Positions 25,801 to 35,348 are shown, counted from the first letter of the stretch. The stretch is 39,784 nt of DNA from Chitinophagaceae bacterium (GCA_021151685.1 JAGKWS010000026.1:1-39784); one strand, 5' to 3'. Notes: a model not told the origin generated them from the sequence alone. Numbers and translations: made by a program.

Positions 25801-28800
25801 TCACAACAGGCGTTGTTACTGGCCTCAATGCGGCAATTTCTGGTACCAATGTAACATATACACTGCCTACCGGTTGTCGTACATTAAAGGTAGTTACCGT
25901 TAATACTACCCCCAATATTTCTAATACAGTTGTTCCTGTTTGCGTTACAGGCACACAAAGCTACTCTGCCTCTGTTCCGGGTGGTATCTGGAGTGCACAA
26001 GACCCTACAATTGCCAATATCACATCAGCAACAGGTTTCCTCACTGGTGTAGCTGCAGGCACTACCAACATTTCATACACATTGCCTTCTGGTTGTTTTG
26101 CTACTCGTGTAGCTACAGTTAATGCATTGCCAAGTGCAATAGTGGGTAGCAATGAGGTTTGTGTAGCCGGCACCACATCACTGGTCAGCACACCAGCTAC
26201 GGGTACATGGTCTACCAGTTCTTCCCTCGCTACTGTCAATGCCTCAGGCATTGTTACAGGTGTTGGCGCAGGTACTGTAAATGTTACTTATACAATTACT
26301 TATTCCGGCACCAATCAGTGTCGCGTGGTACAGCCAATGACTGTTAATCCTCAGCCTGCCGCTATTAATGGTGTTATGCCGGTTTGCCCTGGCTTATCTG
26401 TTACCCTTAGCTCTGCAACAACAGGTGGTACATGGGCTAGTAGCAATACTGCAGTAGCCAATTTTGCTGTTGCTACAGCAGGTACACTCGATGCACTTAC
26501 ATCAGGCACTACAGTTGTTACATATACAGCACCTGTTACAGGTTGCATACGCACAGCAATATTTACTGTCAATGCAATTCCTGCACCAATTACAGGTACC
26601 TTGGCAGTTTGCCCCGGTGCAACATCTACACTTACCACTACATCTACTGGCGGCACATGGACTAGCAGCAATCCTGCAGTGGCTACTGTCATGTCTTCAG
26701 CTGGTCTTGTAACAGCCATATCAGCAGGTACTTCGGTTATTACGTACCGCTTCAATGGTACAGGTTGTTACACCACCTCAGTATTTACCGTTCACCCCAA
26801 TCCGTCTCCAATTTCCCTGCCATCCAATGTTTGTGTCGGTGCATCTGCAACTTACACAAGTATTGGTGGTGCTACGTGGTCATCATCGGCACCGGCAATT
26901 GGTAACATCGACCCGACAACCGGAGTATTTAATGGCCTGTCAGTAGGTACTACTACCATTTCTTACGAGTCAGTAAATGGTTGTTTTGCTACCAAACTGG
27001 TAAGTGTCAATACTACACCATCACCACTCACTGGCACAATGGTTGTTTGTGAAGGTGCTACAACCAATCTCACAGCCATACCCGGTGGCGGTACATGGAG
27101 CAGCAGTGACCCGGCTTTTGCTACAGTTTCCACTGCAAGCCCCTCCGTTGGTCCATCTACCGGTGTCGTTGCTGGTGTCTCTACCGGCACAGCCAACATT
27201 ACTTATACATTAGGTGGTGCATCTGGTTGCATCGCTGTTGCTATGGTCACTGTCAATGAGAGTCCCGAGCCCATTGCAGGCATCGCTTCTCTTTGTGTTG
27301 CTACTTCTGTCGATCTGGATAACGTAACTCCTGGCGGTACATGGAGTGTTGGATCTACTGTTATCGCTTCTGTCGATCCGTCAACCGGTGTGGTTACCGG
27401 CCTTGTAGCTGGTACAACAAGGGTTTCTTACACTCTTGCCACCACTGGCTGTTCTGTTACCAAATTGCTTACAGTCAATCCCATACCAATTCCAATTAAC
27501 GGAGGTATTGTTGTATGCGAGGGTAGTAGTCTCACTTTAGGTAGCTCTCCATTAGGTGGTACTTGGAGTTCAGCCGATGTTACCATTGCAACAGTAAGTA
27601 CATCTGGTGTAGCTACTGGCGTTAACGCAGGCATTGTCAACATCAGTTACATTCTTGGTTCAGGATGCTATCGTATTAATACGGTTACCGTAAATCCTAC
27701 TCCTGTAGCAATCACTGGTCCATCCAACGTTTGTGCAGGGTCTACTATCACTCTTTCATCTGCACCTGGCACAGGAACGTGGAGTATTGGTTCTCCTGCC
27801 TATGCTTCAATAGATCCGGCTACAGGTGTTCTTTCTGGAATTGCAGCCGGTACAACCCGTGTATCTTTCACCAATCCGTCAGGTTGTCTGTCAATAACAG
27901 TTGTTACCATAAATGCACTTCCGGGTACCATCACTGGTACATTGACAATGTGTCAGGGAGGCTCGCTTACGTTGGCAAGTTTACCGGCTGGTAGCGTTTG
28001 GTCATCAGCCAATCCTTCTGTTGCTACAGTTGTTTCTGGTACAGGTTTTGTATCAGGTATCAGCCCTGGTACTGCTACCATCCTTGCTACAAACGTAGCA
28101 GGTTGTGTACAAAGTAAAGTAGTTACCGTCAATCCATTACCTGCCGCTATTTCTGGTAACCTGCCTATTTGTATAGGCAACAGCCTAGCGCTTACAAGTG
28201 CCACAGCAGGAGGTTCTTGGTTCACATCTGCTCCATCAATCGCTGCAATAGTAGCATCTACAGGGTTGGTTACAGGGGTTTCAGCAGGTACTGCTACCAT
28301 CACTTACCGTTTGGCTACTGGTTGCGAAATTCGCGATGTTGTTACCGTCAATCCTACACCAGGTCCTATTACAGGCACCGCTGCTATCTGTGTAGGTGGC
28401 AGCACTACCTTCACACCTCCGTTTACAGGTGGTGCATGGGTTAGTGGCAATACTACAGTTGCCAGTGTATCGCCTGCTGGTGTAGTATCTGGTCTGGCTT
28501 CCGGTACGTCCAATATTTCTTATACATCAGCTTCGGGCTGCATTGCCGTTCGTGTTATCACTGTCAATGCTAATCCTGGTGCTATTGGTGGTTCTCTTTC
28601 AGTGTGCAGTGGGTCGTCTACTATGCTTACCAATTCATCAAGTTTTGGTACGTGGAGTGTGGCAGATGTCACTGTAGGTAGCATCAGTACAGTTACCGGT
28701 ACATTCTATGGCATCACAGCCGGTACCACCAATGTTACCTTTACTTCAGGTCCCGGTTGCATTACAGTTTCTGTAGCTACGGTACAGTCATTACCAGCAG

Positions 28801-31800
28801 TAATAACTGGTTTTGCATCAGTTTGTGCTGGCAATACTACCACGCTTGCTAGCACCACTACACCTGGCGTTTGGACCAGCAGCAACCTCTCTGTCGCCAC
28901 TATCAATCCTGCTTCTGGTGTAGTTACTGCCATTGCGGCCGGTACTTCCGTGGTATCTTACACAAGTTCAGGCTGTTCAGCCACTCGTATAGTTACTGTG
29001 TTGCTTACTCCTTCAGCAATCAGTGGTTTGTCTACAGTTTGTCAGGGTAGCAATGTTACCTTGTCCAGTGTTCCATCTGGTGGTGTTTGGAGTAGCAGTA
29101 CACCTTCAGTTGGTACTATCGGTTCTGGTTCTGGTGCGTTTACTGGCATTTCTGCTGGTGTAAGCACAGTGTCTTATGTTAGTGGCAATGGTTGCTTCCG
29201 CACTACTGCAATCACTGTAGAACCAACAGCAACACTTACATCTGGCCCTGCCATAGCTTGCGTTGGTCAAACTACAACACTTGTATACAGCATCGGTGGT
29301 GGATCGTTTACAAGCAGTGCTGCAACAGTCGCAACTGTCGACCTCACTACAGGTTTGGTTACCGGTATATCTGCCGGCAATGCTAATATTACATATACCT
29401 TGCCTTCTGGTTGCCGTACCATTTCAGTAGTTACTGTAAATGCACAACCCGCTGTAAGCACAGGTGTAACCTCTATTTGTCAAAGTGCTTCTACCACACT
29501 CAGCAATGCTACACCGGGTATAGTATGGAGTTCTGCCGATGGCACTATCGCTACTGTTGGTGCTTCAACCGGCATCGTAGTTGGTACTGGTGTTGGTATC
29601 ACCAACATAATCGCTACCAATCCGCTTACAGGTTGTACAAGAGCAACAGCAGTTACGGTAAATGCGCTTCCTGCTACAATTTCTGGTACTGCATCTATGT
29701 GTGTAGGTAACAGTACTACACTTACCAACACTACTTTAGGCGGTACATGGAGCAGTGCTGCATCAGGCACAGCGTCAGCAGCACTCACATCTGGCGTTAT
29801 TACTGGCGTATCTGCCGGTACTACTACTATTACCTATCGTTTGCCTACTGGTTGCACTGCTACCCGCATTGTTACCGTGTTGGCACAACCTGGTGCCATC
29901 ACTGGTGGCAATACTGTTTGCGTAACAGGTCAAACTACCTTCTTCTCGCCAACTTCTGGTGGCACTTGGGCTTCAAGCAACGCGCTTATTGCCTCAGTTG
30001 ATGCAGGTGGTGTTATTACCGGTGTTACACCCGGGGTAGCCAACATTACATATCAATTGGCCACCACTTGTTTCGTTACTAAAACTGTTACGGTATTGCC
30101 TACTGTAGCACAAATTGTTGGTGTTACCAATGTTTGCCAAGGTAGCACTACCAATCTATCGTCACTCACTCCGGGTGGTACATGGTCAGTAAGCAATGCG
30201 TTCGTTGCTGGCGTTACCACCACAACTGGTGTTGTTACAGGGCTTACTGCTGGTACAACATTTGTTACATACACTGCTCCTTCTGGTTGCACAGATACCG
30301 CTATCGTTACCGTGAACCCAGTACCTACAGCAATCGGTGGTGTGGCTAATATTTGTCTCGGTGCTACCAACACACTCACAACGCTTACCACTGGTGGTAC
30401 ATGGAGTACTGGTAACCCAATCGTTGCCACAGTTGATGCTGGTACTGGTGCTGTTACAGGCGTTACTGTTGGTACTGCTCGCATCACTTACACATTGGGT
30501 ACAGGTTGCCGCACTACACAGGTAGTTACCGTAACCGCACTGCCCGGTGCCATAACTGGTTATCCACAGGTGTGCGAGGGTGGTACTACTTCACTGTCTA
30601 CAGGTTCAGCTGGCGGTACTTGGAGTAGTAGTACCGAAGCCGTAGCTACAATATCAGCTACTGGTGTTGTCAATGGTGTTGCAGCAGGTACTACTACCGT
30701 TAGCTACACATTACCTTCGGGCTGTGCGCGCACTACAGTAGTTACTGTAAATGGCACGCCCAATCCTATAACTGGTATTGCATACACTTGTCTCGGTGGC
30801 ACAACTACACTCAATGGTACGCCGGCAGGTGGTGCATTCACCAGCAGTCACTTGTCAGTTGCATCAATCGATGTGTCTACTGGTGTTCTTACTGGTCTTA
30901 GCGTAGGTACATCACTCATCACTTATTCGCTTCCTTCAGGTTGTCGCTCTTTTGTAGTGGCTACCGTACACCCATTGCCTTCTGCAATTACAGGTATCAC
31001 CAATATTTGTCAGGGTGGTTCTGCTACATTGGCCAATGCAGTGTCTGGTGGTGTGTGGTCCAGCGATTTCCTTTCTATTGCCACCATCGAGCCTGCAACA
31101 GGTATTGTTACAGGTGTTGCAGCCGGTATCGATACAATCCGTTACACACTTGTTGGCGGTTGTTCTACAAAAACTACTATCACTGTTAACATCGCACCTG
31201 GTCCCATCACTGGTGATTTCGACCTCTGCATGGGCGAAACAACTACACTTGTTCCCCCAACAGGTGGCGGTACATGGACTAGTAGCAACCCTACAGTTGC
31301 CTCAATAGGTCTTAGTAGCGGTATTGTTAGTACGCACAGCGTAGGTTCTTCTATAGTTACTTATGCATTGGGTGCAGGCTGTCGTACCATACAAACTATC
31401 GTTGTCAATGCGGCTCCTTCTGCTATCACCGGCTCACATGAGGTTTGTGTTGGCCAAACTACTATGCTGTTCAATACAGTTTCTGGTGGTACATGGTCTA
31501 GCAACAATGTCTCTGTTGCCCCTGTCGTAGCCACAACAGGCGAGGTGTCAGGTATTGCCAGCGGTACAGCCACTATCCGCTACCAGTTAGCGGGTGGTTG
31601 CACGCAAGATTTCATCGTTACAGTCAATCCGTTGCCTAACGTAATTGTTGGTATAGACAGCGTTTGTCAAGGTACTGCATATACATTCACCAATACAACT
31701 ACTGGCGGTATCTGGACGTCAAGCGCACCGGCAATTGCCCCGGTAAACCTTGTAACAGGTGTTGTTTCAGGTGTTAGCGTAGGCACGGCGGCTATTTCTT

Positions 31801-34196
31801 ATACATTGTTGGGTACTGGTTGTTACCGCACCAAAACTGTGTCAGTCAATCCTGCCCCAGCGGCTATTGCAGGTGTGCCAAATGTTTGTGTGGGTGCTAC
31901 AACGCTCCTGTCAAACAGTACACCCGGTGGTGTATGGAGTTCACTTAACATTTCGGTAGCAGCCGTTGGTTCTAACACAGGTTTGGTACAGGGCATGAGT
32001 AGCGATACAGTATCTGTTCTCTACACACTGCCAACAGGTTGTAAGTCAACTGTTATTGTTGCTGTCAATCCGTTACCAAATAATATCGTAGGTGCTACCG
32101 ACATATGTGTTGGTTCAACTACTACCTTCACAAACACCACGCCATTTGGTTCATGGTCTTCAAGCGACCCTACTAAGGCTACTATCAATGCTGGCACAGG
32201 TGTTATTACCGGTATTGCTGCAGGTACTACTACTATTACTTACACACTGTTTGCTACTGGTTGTTATGTAATCAAGCAGGTAACTGTAAATCCGCTGCCA
32301 CCAGCCATCGCAGGTGTTCAGTATATGTGTCTTGGTTCTACCGCATTCGTATCTAACCCTATACCTGGTGGCGTGTGGAGCAGCAGTGTACCAGCTACCG
32401 TAGGTATCGATGCCTTTGGTAACGTTACAGCCTTGGCTACCGGTAGTTCTACAATCACCTATACATTGGGAACTGCATGTTACATCACACGTCCTATCAC
32501 TGTAGAGCCTACGCTCAATGCAATTACCGGACCATCAAGTGTATGTGAAGGTTCAAATATCACACTGTCAAATACTTTTGCCGGTGGTGTTTGGAGCAGT
32601 AGCACACCATCTATCGCAACTGTGGGTACATCAGGTATCGTTACAGGTGTGGTAATGGGTACAGCAACTATCACTTACGAAACTCCGTTGGCACATTGCT
32701 ACACAGTTACCACAGTTACAGTCGATCCCGTTCCTTCTGCTATCGCTGGCGGTACAGATGTGTGTGTTGGTGCTACCGTAACATTGTCTAACACAACACC
32801 CGGTGGTACATGGAGCACCAGCGACGCTGCAATTGCTACTATCGATGCTTCTGGTGTGGTTACTGGTGTTACTGCTAACAGTGTTCTTATTTCGTATACC
32901 GTTGGTTCTGGTTGTACTACTACGCTGCCATTCACAGTTAAACCATTGTCTAATGCGGGTACCATTGCTGGTACAGCAGAAGTTTGTGTAGATGCAACTA
33001 CTACACTCGCTTCTTCAGGCGATGCTGGTGGCACTTGGGTGAGCAGTAATCCGCTCATTGCTTCTGTTGGTACTTCGTCTGGTGTTGTTACTGGTGTAGG
33101 TGTAGGTTCAGTTACTATTTCCTATATTACCAGCAACGATTGTAGTCTCGATACTGCTACATTTAACATGTTGGTGAAGCCTCTGCCTGATGCGGGTACA
33201 CTTTCTTCTGCCACAGCAGGTCTCTGTATAGGTTACAATACCACAGTGTCGTCTACCATCGCCGGCGGTGTATGGACAAGTAGCAACACTTCAGTAGCTA
33301 CAATCAATGCGGTTGGTGTTGTTACAGCAGTTGCTGCAGGTACTACTACCATCAGTTACACAGTTACTTCCGATTGTGGCACCGATGTGGCTACGCTTGT
33401 TATTACAGTATACACTATGGCTCCGCACACTGCTATCGCTATCCACCCCGATACCGTATTGTGTACCAATGCCCAATTCCGCAACTTTGGTGCAGCATTG
33501 GCCCCAACTACAGGTATCAGTTACGAGTGGACAGCTGTAAATGCCGAAGTATATGCACAGTCAGCAGGTAACAGACAAAACGCACTCATTAGCTTCCCTT
33601 ATACAGGTACAGCTATTGTTCGTCTCACAACGCAAATAACCAGCACAGGTTGTTTTGTAGTAGATTCTTTCACTGCTACCATTAAGCCCGATTCTGCTTT
33701 TACACCATCTGTAAGGTATTATGCAGGCGAGTTGATTTGTACTGACAATGAAGCTACAAGCTACCAGTGGGGGTACGATGATGCTACCACGCTCGATTCT
33801 ACCCTTATTCGTGGTGCATATCAGCAAGCATATTACTTGCCTGCTCCAGATTTTACTAACAAACGTTACTGGGTAATGATTAACCATGGCGGTTGTTATC
33901 AAAAAGTGTACTACAACGAGCCAACCAACGCTGGTAATGTAGTAGTTGACGGTCTGGATGTGCGTGTGTTCCCTAACCCAGCTACTGCTCGCCTCAACAT
34001 CGAGGTACGTGGTATCACTGGCAACGACAACATCACCATCCGTGTCATAGACATGCTGGGCAGAGAAGTACACACAGGTTCTTTGCAGAATGGTAAAGCG
34101 TCAGTTGATGTTAACGCACTCGCTCCTGGTATGTACTCTGTAGTATTCATGAACAACGGTGTGAAAGTTATGGCACGCAACTTCGTGAAGAACTAA
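22830..34196 (+). CDS. Giant T9SS-sorted adhesin-like protein with 38 Ig-like repeats
   Basis: A single frame of 3788 codons. Residues 1-23 are a signal peptide (KLSA/Q). Residues ~25-500 look like a right-handed beta-helix: many short N-rich turns such as NNVIKNCIVSG, NSNNTLQNNLFTNS and VTIRNNNIVNT. A spacer domain at ~510-640 and a PKD-like domain at ~640-730 follow. Residues 731-3532 hold 38 tandem repeats averaging 74 residues with the consensus AITG..VC.G....L......GGTWSSSNP.VA.V...TGVVTG...GT..ITYTL..GC....VVTVNPLP, similar to bacterial Ig-like group 2 (BIG2) domains. Nearly every repeat has one cysteine after the first strand and one near the end. After two further beta domains, residues ~3711-3788 are a T9SS type A tail (VFPNPATARLNIEV ... 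GMYSVVFMNNGVKVMARNFVK). The protein is probably a long surface filament for adhesion. A terminator follows. Confidence 0.9.
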   Translation: MRKFYSGLLLLAAGVLFAGKLSAQISVTASAGTPTGTYTSLKLAFDAINAGTHQGAIQIAVTGSTTEPAMAVLNGTSIAPANYSSVVIKPAAGINPTISGNVTNGATVKLNGADNVTIDGSNTVGGTTRNLTITNISTTPSNAQIWIGSPTAADGANNNVIKNCIVSGVSLQNSTAAVLSGSGTVFGNAGLTSNSNNTLQNNLFTNSQQALFVSGIAASPFESGWTITGNTISNMGARGVFLANAGNFNISNNEINGVGTNAFTQAAGINVGFGTVNGTISNNRITNITNTATGTSGAEGIVLQITTPGSNVNVYNNYISNVSTNLGNPAGIAMTDNAYGIYIINPGTGIGIYYNTIVMNVNQTTGFASAGIMVTTGATSAVTIRNNNIVNTQTAGATNRVAIYSNSPATAFAAIDNNNYFSTSGTLGIVGSVARNTIADMITGFGGNTSSVSLNPTFVSPSDFHLQSVFANQGLRRGVTITLPPTLGTDFDGDARPSVSVLGADETYLPSQITYTPVIASCGNNNNILADVNIQDATITGISTSGANVPRIYFRKNSGAWFSNAGTFVSGTINNSNWDFTITASSMGGVTAGDVIQYYVIAQDNIGVVTSFPAAGLVATGVNSVTTPPTTPSSYTVNPLPTATIGVTPNPTCVGTPLNFTATGVTGTGILTSYNWSGPNSFSTTTATSTTSLTPASTLATGQYTLTVTYPGLSCNSNPSTANVTVNAPLSAISGAATVCVGSTTPYSNITGGGTWSSSNTGVATVAATGIVTGVFAGTATITYKVGPCIATATITVNPLPVGIAGTLGVCEGATTALSNATALPAGTWASSNTTVATVPGAASTSATVSGLTAGTSRISYILPTGCATSSVLTVNALPSAITGANNVCEGANITLASTPTGGTWSSSNTAAGTVALSTGVVTGIAAGTTEITYTRTNSCIRTYVVSVNTTPTVTSTPAAATVCTGSSITLTGTPATGTWATASPFASVGLTTGVVTGLNAAISGTNVTYTLPTGCRTLKVVTVNTTPNISNTVVPVCVTGTQSYSASVPGGIWSAQDPTIANITSATGFLTGVAAGTTNISYTLPSGCFATRVATVNALPSAIVGSNEVCVAGTTSLVSTPATGTWSTSSSLATVNASGIVTGVGAGTVNVTYTITYSGTNQCRVVQPMTVNPQPAAINGVMPVCPGLSVTLSSATTGGTWASSNTAVANFAVATAGTLDALTSGTTVVTYTAPVTGCIRTAIFTVNAIPAPITGTLAVCPGATSTLTTTSTGGTWTSSNPAVATVMSSAGLVTAISAGTSVITYRFNGTGCYTTSVFTVHPNPSPISLPSNVCVGASATYTSIGGATWSSSAPAIGNIDPTTGVFNGLSVGTTTISYESVNGCFATKLVSVNTTPSPLTGTMVVCEGATTNLTAIPGGGTWSSSDPAFATVSTASPSVGPSTGVVAGVSTGTANITYTLGGASGCIAVAMVTVNESPEPIAGIASLCVATSVDLDNVTPGGTWSVGSTVIASVDPSTGVVTGLVAGTTRVSYTLATTGCSVTKLLTVNPIPIPINGGIVVCEGSSLTLGSSPLGGTWSSADVTIATVSTSGVATGVNAGIVNISYILGSGCYRINTVTVNPTPVAITGPSNVCAGSTITLSSAPGTGTWSIGSPAYASIDPATGVLSGIAAGTTRVSFTNPSGCLSITVVTINALPGTITGTLTMCQGGSLTLASLPAGSVWSSANPSVATVVSGTGFVSGISPGTATILATNVAGCVQSKVVTVNPLPAAISGNLPICIGNSLALTSATAGGSWFTSAPSIAAIVASTGLVTGVSAGTATITYRLATGCEIRDVVTVNPTPGPITGTAAICVGGSTTFTPPFTGGAWVSGNTTVASVSPAGVVSGLASGTSNISYTSASGCIAVRVITVNANPGAIGGSLSVCSGSSTMLTNSSSFGTWSVADVTVGSISTVTGTFYGITAGTTNVTFTSGPGCITVSVATVQSLPAVITGFASVCAGNTTTLASTTTPGVWTSSNLSVATINPASGVVTAIAAGTSVVSYTSSGCSATRIVTVLLTPSAISGLSTVCQGSNVTLSSVPSGGVWSSSTPSVGTIGSGSGAFTGISAGVSTVSYVSGNGCFRTTAITVEPTATLTSGPAIACVGQTTTLVYSIGGGSFTSSAATVATVDLTTGLVTGISAGNANITYTLPSGCRTISVVTVNAQPAVSTGVTSICQSASTTLSNATPGIVWSSADGTIATVGASTGIVVGTGVGITNIIATNPLTGCTRATAVTVNALPATISGTASMCVGNSTTLTNTTLGGTWSSAASGTASAALTSGVITGVSAGTTTITYRLPTGCTATRIVTVLAQPGAITGGNTVCVTGQTTFFSPTSGGTWASSNALIASVDAGGVITGVTPGVANITYQLATTCFVTKTVTVLPTVAQIVGVTNVCQGSTTNLSSLTPGGTWSVSNAFVAGVTTTTGVVTGLTAGTTFVTYTAPSGCTDTAIVTVNPVPTAIGGVANICLGATNTLTTLTTGGTWSTGNPIVATVDAGTGAVTGVTVGTARITYTLGTGCRTTQVVTVTALPGAITGYPQVCEGGTTSLSTGSAGGTWSSSTEAVATISATGVVNGVAAGTTTVSYTLPSGCARTTVVTVNGTPNPITGIAYTCLGGTTTLNGTPAGGAFTSSHLSVASIDVSTGVLTGLSVGTSLITYSLPSGCRSFVVATVHPLPSAITGITNICQGGSATLANAVSGGVWSSDFLSIATIEPATGIVTGVAAGIDTIRYTLVGGCSTKTTITVNIAPGPITGDFDLCMGETTTLVPPTGGGTWTSSNPTVASIGLSSGIVSTHSVGSSIVTYALGAGCRTIQTIVVNAAPSAITGSHEVCVGQTTMLFNTVSGGTWSSNNVSVAPVVATTGEVSGIASGTATIRYQLAGGCTQDFIVTVNPLPNVIVGIDSVCQGTAYTFTNTTTGGIWTSSAPAIAPVNLVTGVVSGVSVGTAAISYTLLGTGCYRTKTVSVNPAPAAIAGVPNVCVGATTLLSNSTPGGVWSSLNISVAAVGSNTGLVQGMSSDTVSVLYTLPTGCKSTVIVAVNPLPNNIVGATDICVGSTTTFTNTTPFGSWSSSDPTKATINAGTGVITGIAAGTTTITYTLFATGCYVIKQVTVNPLPPAIAGVQYMCLGSTAFVSNPIPGGVWSSSVPATVGIDAFGNVTALATGSSTITYTLGTACYITRPITVEPTLNAITGPSSVCEGSNITLSNTFAGGVWSSSTPSIATVGTSGIVTGVVMGTATITYETPLAHCYTVTTVTVDPVPSAIAGGTDVCVGATVTLSNTTPGGTWSTSDAAIATIDASGVVTGVTANSVLISYTVGSGCTTTLPFTVKPLSNAGTIAGTAEVCVDATTTLASSGDAGGTWVSSNPLIASVGTSSGVVTGVGVGSVTISYITSNDCSLDTATFNMLVKPLPDAGTLSSATAGLCIGYNTTVSSTIAGGVWTSSNTSVATINAVGVVTAVAAGTTTISYTVTSDCGTDVATLVITVYTMAPHTAIAIHPDTVLCTNAQFRNFGAALAPTTGISYEWTAVNAEVYAQSAGNRQNALISFPYTGTAIVRLTTQITSTGCFVVDSFTATIKPDSAFTPSVRYYAGELICTDNEATSYQWGYDDATTLDSTLIRGAYQQAYYLPAPDFTNKRYWVMINHGGCYQKVYYNEPTNAGNVVVDGLDVRVFPNPATARLNIEVRGITGNDNITIRVIDMLGREVHTGSLQNGKASVDVNALAPGMYSVVFMNNGVKVMARNFVKN
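25020..33425 (+). repeat. Tandem array of 38 Ig-like coding repeats
   Basis: Repeat units average ~221 bp (8.4 kb in total). Protein identity between units is moderate, but short DNA motifs stay nearly identical, such as GGTGGTACATGGAGCAGCAG around 25531 and close variants around 25085, 27090, 29740 and 32805. The array is diverged enough that neighbouring units are not identical, so it is an old expansion. The last two units (37, 38) are longer and begin NAGTI/DAGTL rather than SAITG, marking a transition to the C-terminal part. Confidence 0.88.
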
Positions 34197-34216
34197 AGCA
34201 ATATTATCTTAGTACA

Positions 34217-34246
34217 ACGGGTCCTCGTAAGAGGGCCCGTTTTTTT
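34217..34246 (+). terminator. Intrinsic terminator after the giant adhesin gene
   Basis: A 10-bp stem (ACGGGTCCTC with GAGGGCCCGT, one T-G pair) and GTAA tetraloop are followed by seven T. It lies 21 nt after the stop codon. Confidence 0.92.
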
Positions 34247-34320
34247 GTCGGGTATTTTGTTTTTCTTTCAAGGTTGTGTACTTTCATTTTAAGACAGTTT
34301 TTTATTAATTTGGCTCCTGA

Positions 34321-34351
34321 TTGCCATTTGCAATTCCAAAACGTAATTTTG
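34321..34351 (+). promoter_or_regulatory. Bacteroidota-type promoter for the secreted protein gene
   Basis: TTG at 34321-34323, a 20-bp spacer, and TAATTTTG at 34344-34351 fit the -33/-7 pattern. It follows the adhesin terminator and ends 5 nt before the ATG at 34357. Confidence 0.55.
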
Positions 34352-34356
34352 CTATT

Positions 34357-35325
34357 ATGTCAATGCCCAAGAGTATCAAGGCCGCGCTGGCTGCAATGTT
34401 GTTAGTTACAGTTTCTGCACCGTCTCAGGCGCAGGAAAGGAAGACTTGCAAAAATCAATATCCATGTGGCGATTGTGCAGTTCATGACAACAATGGCAAC
34501 GATCTTGCCGGTTTCACTCGCAGCTACAAAAAGCAGTTTCATGCCAACGGCGATAAGGTAGTCTCTGCCTCAAACGGCGATTGGGGTTATGTCTTGATGC
34601 GTACTGCGGTAGTGCCATCTGTCAGCAGCCGTTGGGAAACCAAAGGCGAGCTCAACTATAGCTTGCCCATCCGTAGCGCACTGGCAATGGTGAAGGCAAA
34701 GGAGAATAATGTAGCTACATGGTGGGCACGCGAGTGTAATATGGATAATGGTCCGGTTACACAGGTCAAATCTGCTTCTGCTGGCAACGAAGAGGTAGAA
34801 TTACCTATGAAACGTTATGACAACGTTTTTCGCGACCTTGACGGTAAAAAAATGACCTTGGTCGAATACCTCGATACGTTCAATATTCGCGATTTCGATT
34901 ACATGTGTCATAAAAATCACATTGTGTCCAAATGTGGCACCATCAAACCCGAAGACTTCAAACCTGTTGTAGACTATTTCAATAATTTCTTGAGCAAGTT
35001 TAGCTATACCGATGATCCTGTTATCACCCGTATGTCTTTTATTACTTTTTTTGCAGGCTCTGGCAATGCTAAATATATTGGCTATTTCAATGTTGTTAAC
35101 GACAAGTTGTCTGGCTATCTCGAACCATTGGTCATAGAATACGAACGCGATAAAGACACAATTGCCAACCATGCATTTGCCCGGCTGGCTACACGCACCG
35201 TATACATTTATGGCGATGATAGCTTCGGTATGGACAAAGCCATGATTCGTTATGCCAAGGCAAATGAGTACAAGCTACGCCGCCGTACGGCCAAAGCCAA
35301 TACTCGTTTCAATGACGAACAATAA
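34357..35325 (+). CDS. Secreted protein of unknown function
   Basis: A 322-residue protein with a signal peptide (SIKAALAAMLLVTVSAPSQA/Q); ATG 34357 or ATG 34363 both fit, while the TTG at 34321 overlaps the promoter and would disrupt the signal. The mature part starts with a cysteine cluster (KTCKNQYPCGDC) and has a further C in MCHKNHIVSKCGT. It contains a basic, lysine-rich C-terminus (KLRRRTAKANTRF). I recognise no domain and see no T9SS tail or lipobox. It lies between the giant adhesin gene and the glycosyltransferases with terminators on both sides, so it is its own transcription unit. The role is not known. Confidence 0.7.
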   Translation: MSMPKSIKAALAAMLLVTVSAPSQAQERKTCKNQYPCGDCAVHDNNGNDLAGFTRSYKKQFHANGDKVVSASNGDWGYVLMRTAVVPSVSSRWETKGELNYSLPIRSALAMVKAKENNVATWWARECNMDNGPVTQVKSASAGNEEVELPMKRYDNVFRDLDGKKMTLVEYLDTFNIRDFDYMCHKNHIVSKCGTIKPEDFKPVVDYFNNFLSKFSYTDDPVITRMSFITFFAGSGNAKYIGYFNVVNDKLSGYLEPLVIEYERDKDTIANHAFARLATRTVYIYGDDSFGMDKAMIRYAKANEYKLRRRTAKANTRFNDEQ

Positions 35326-35348
35326 CGGCAAATGATTGAAACATTCTT

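Noticed and set aside
25020..33425. CRISPR-like periodicity in the large repeat array
   Set aside because: Units are ~221 bp, in frame, and vary throughout rather than alternating identical repeats with unique spacers; they encode Ig-like domains.
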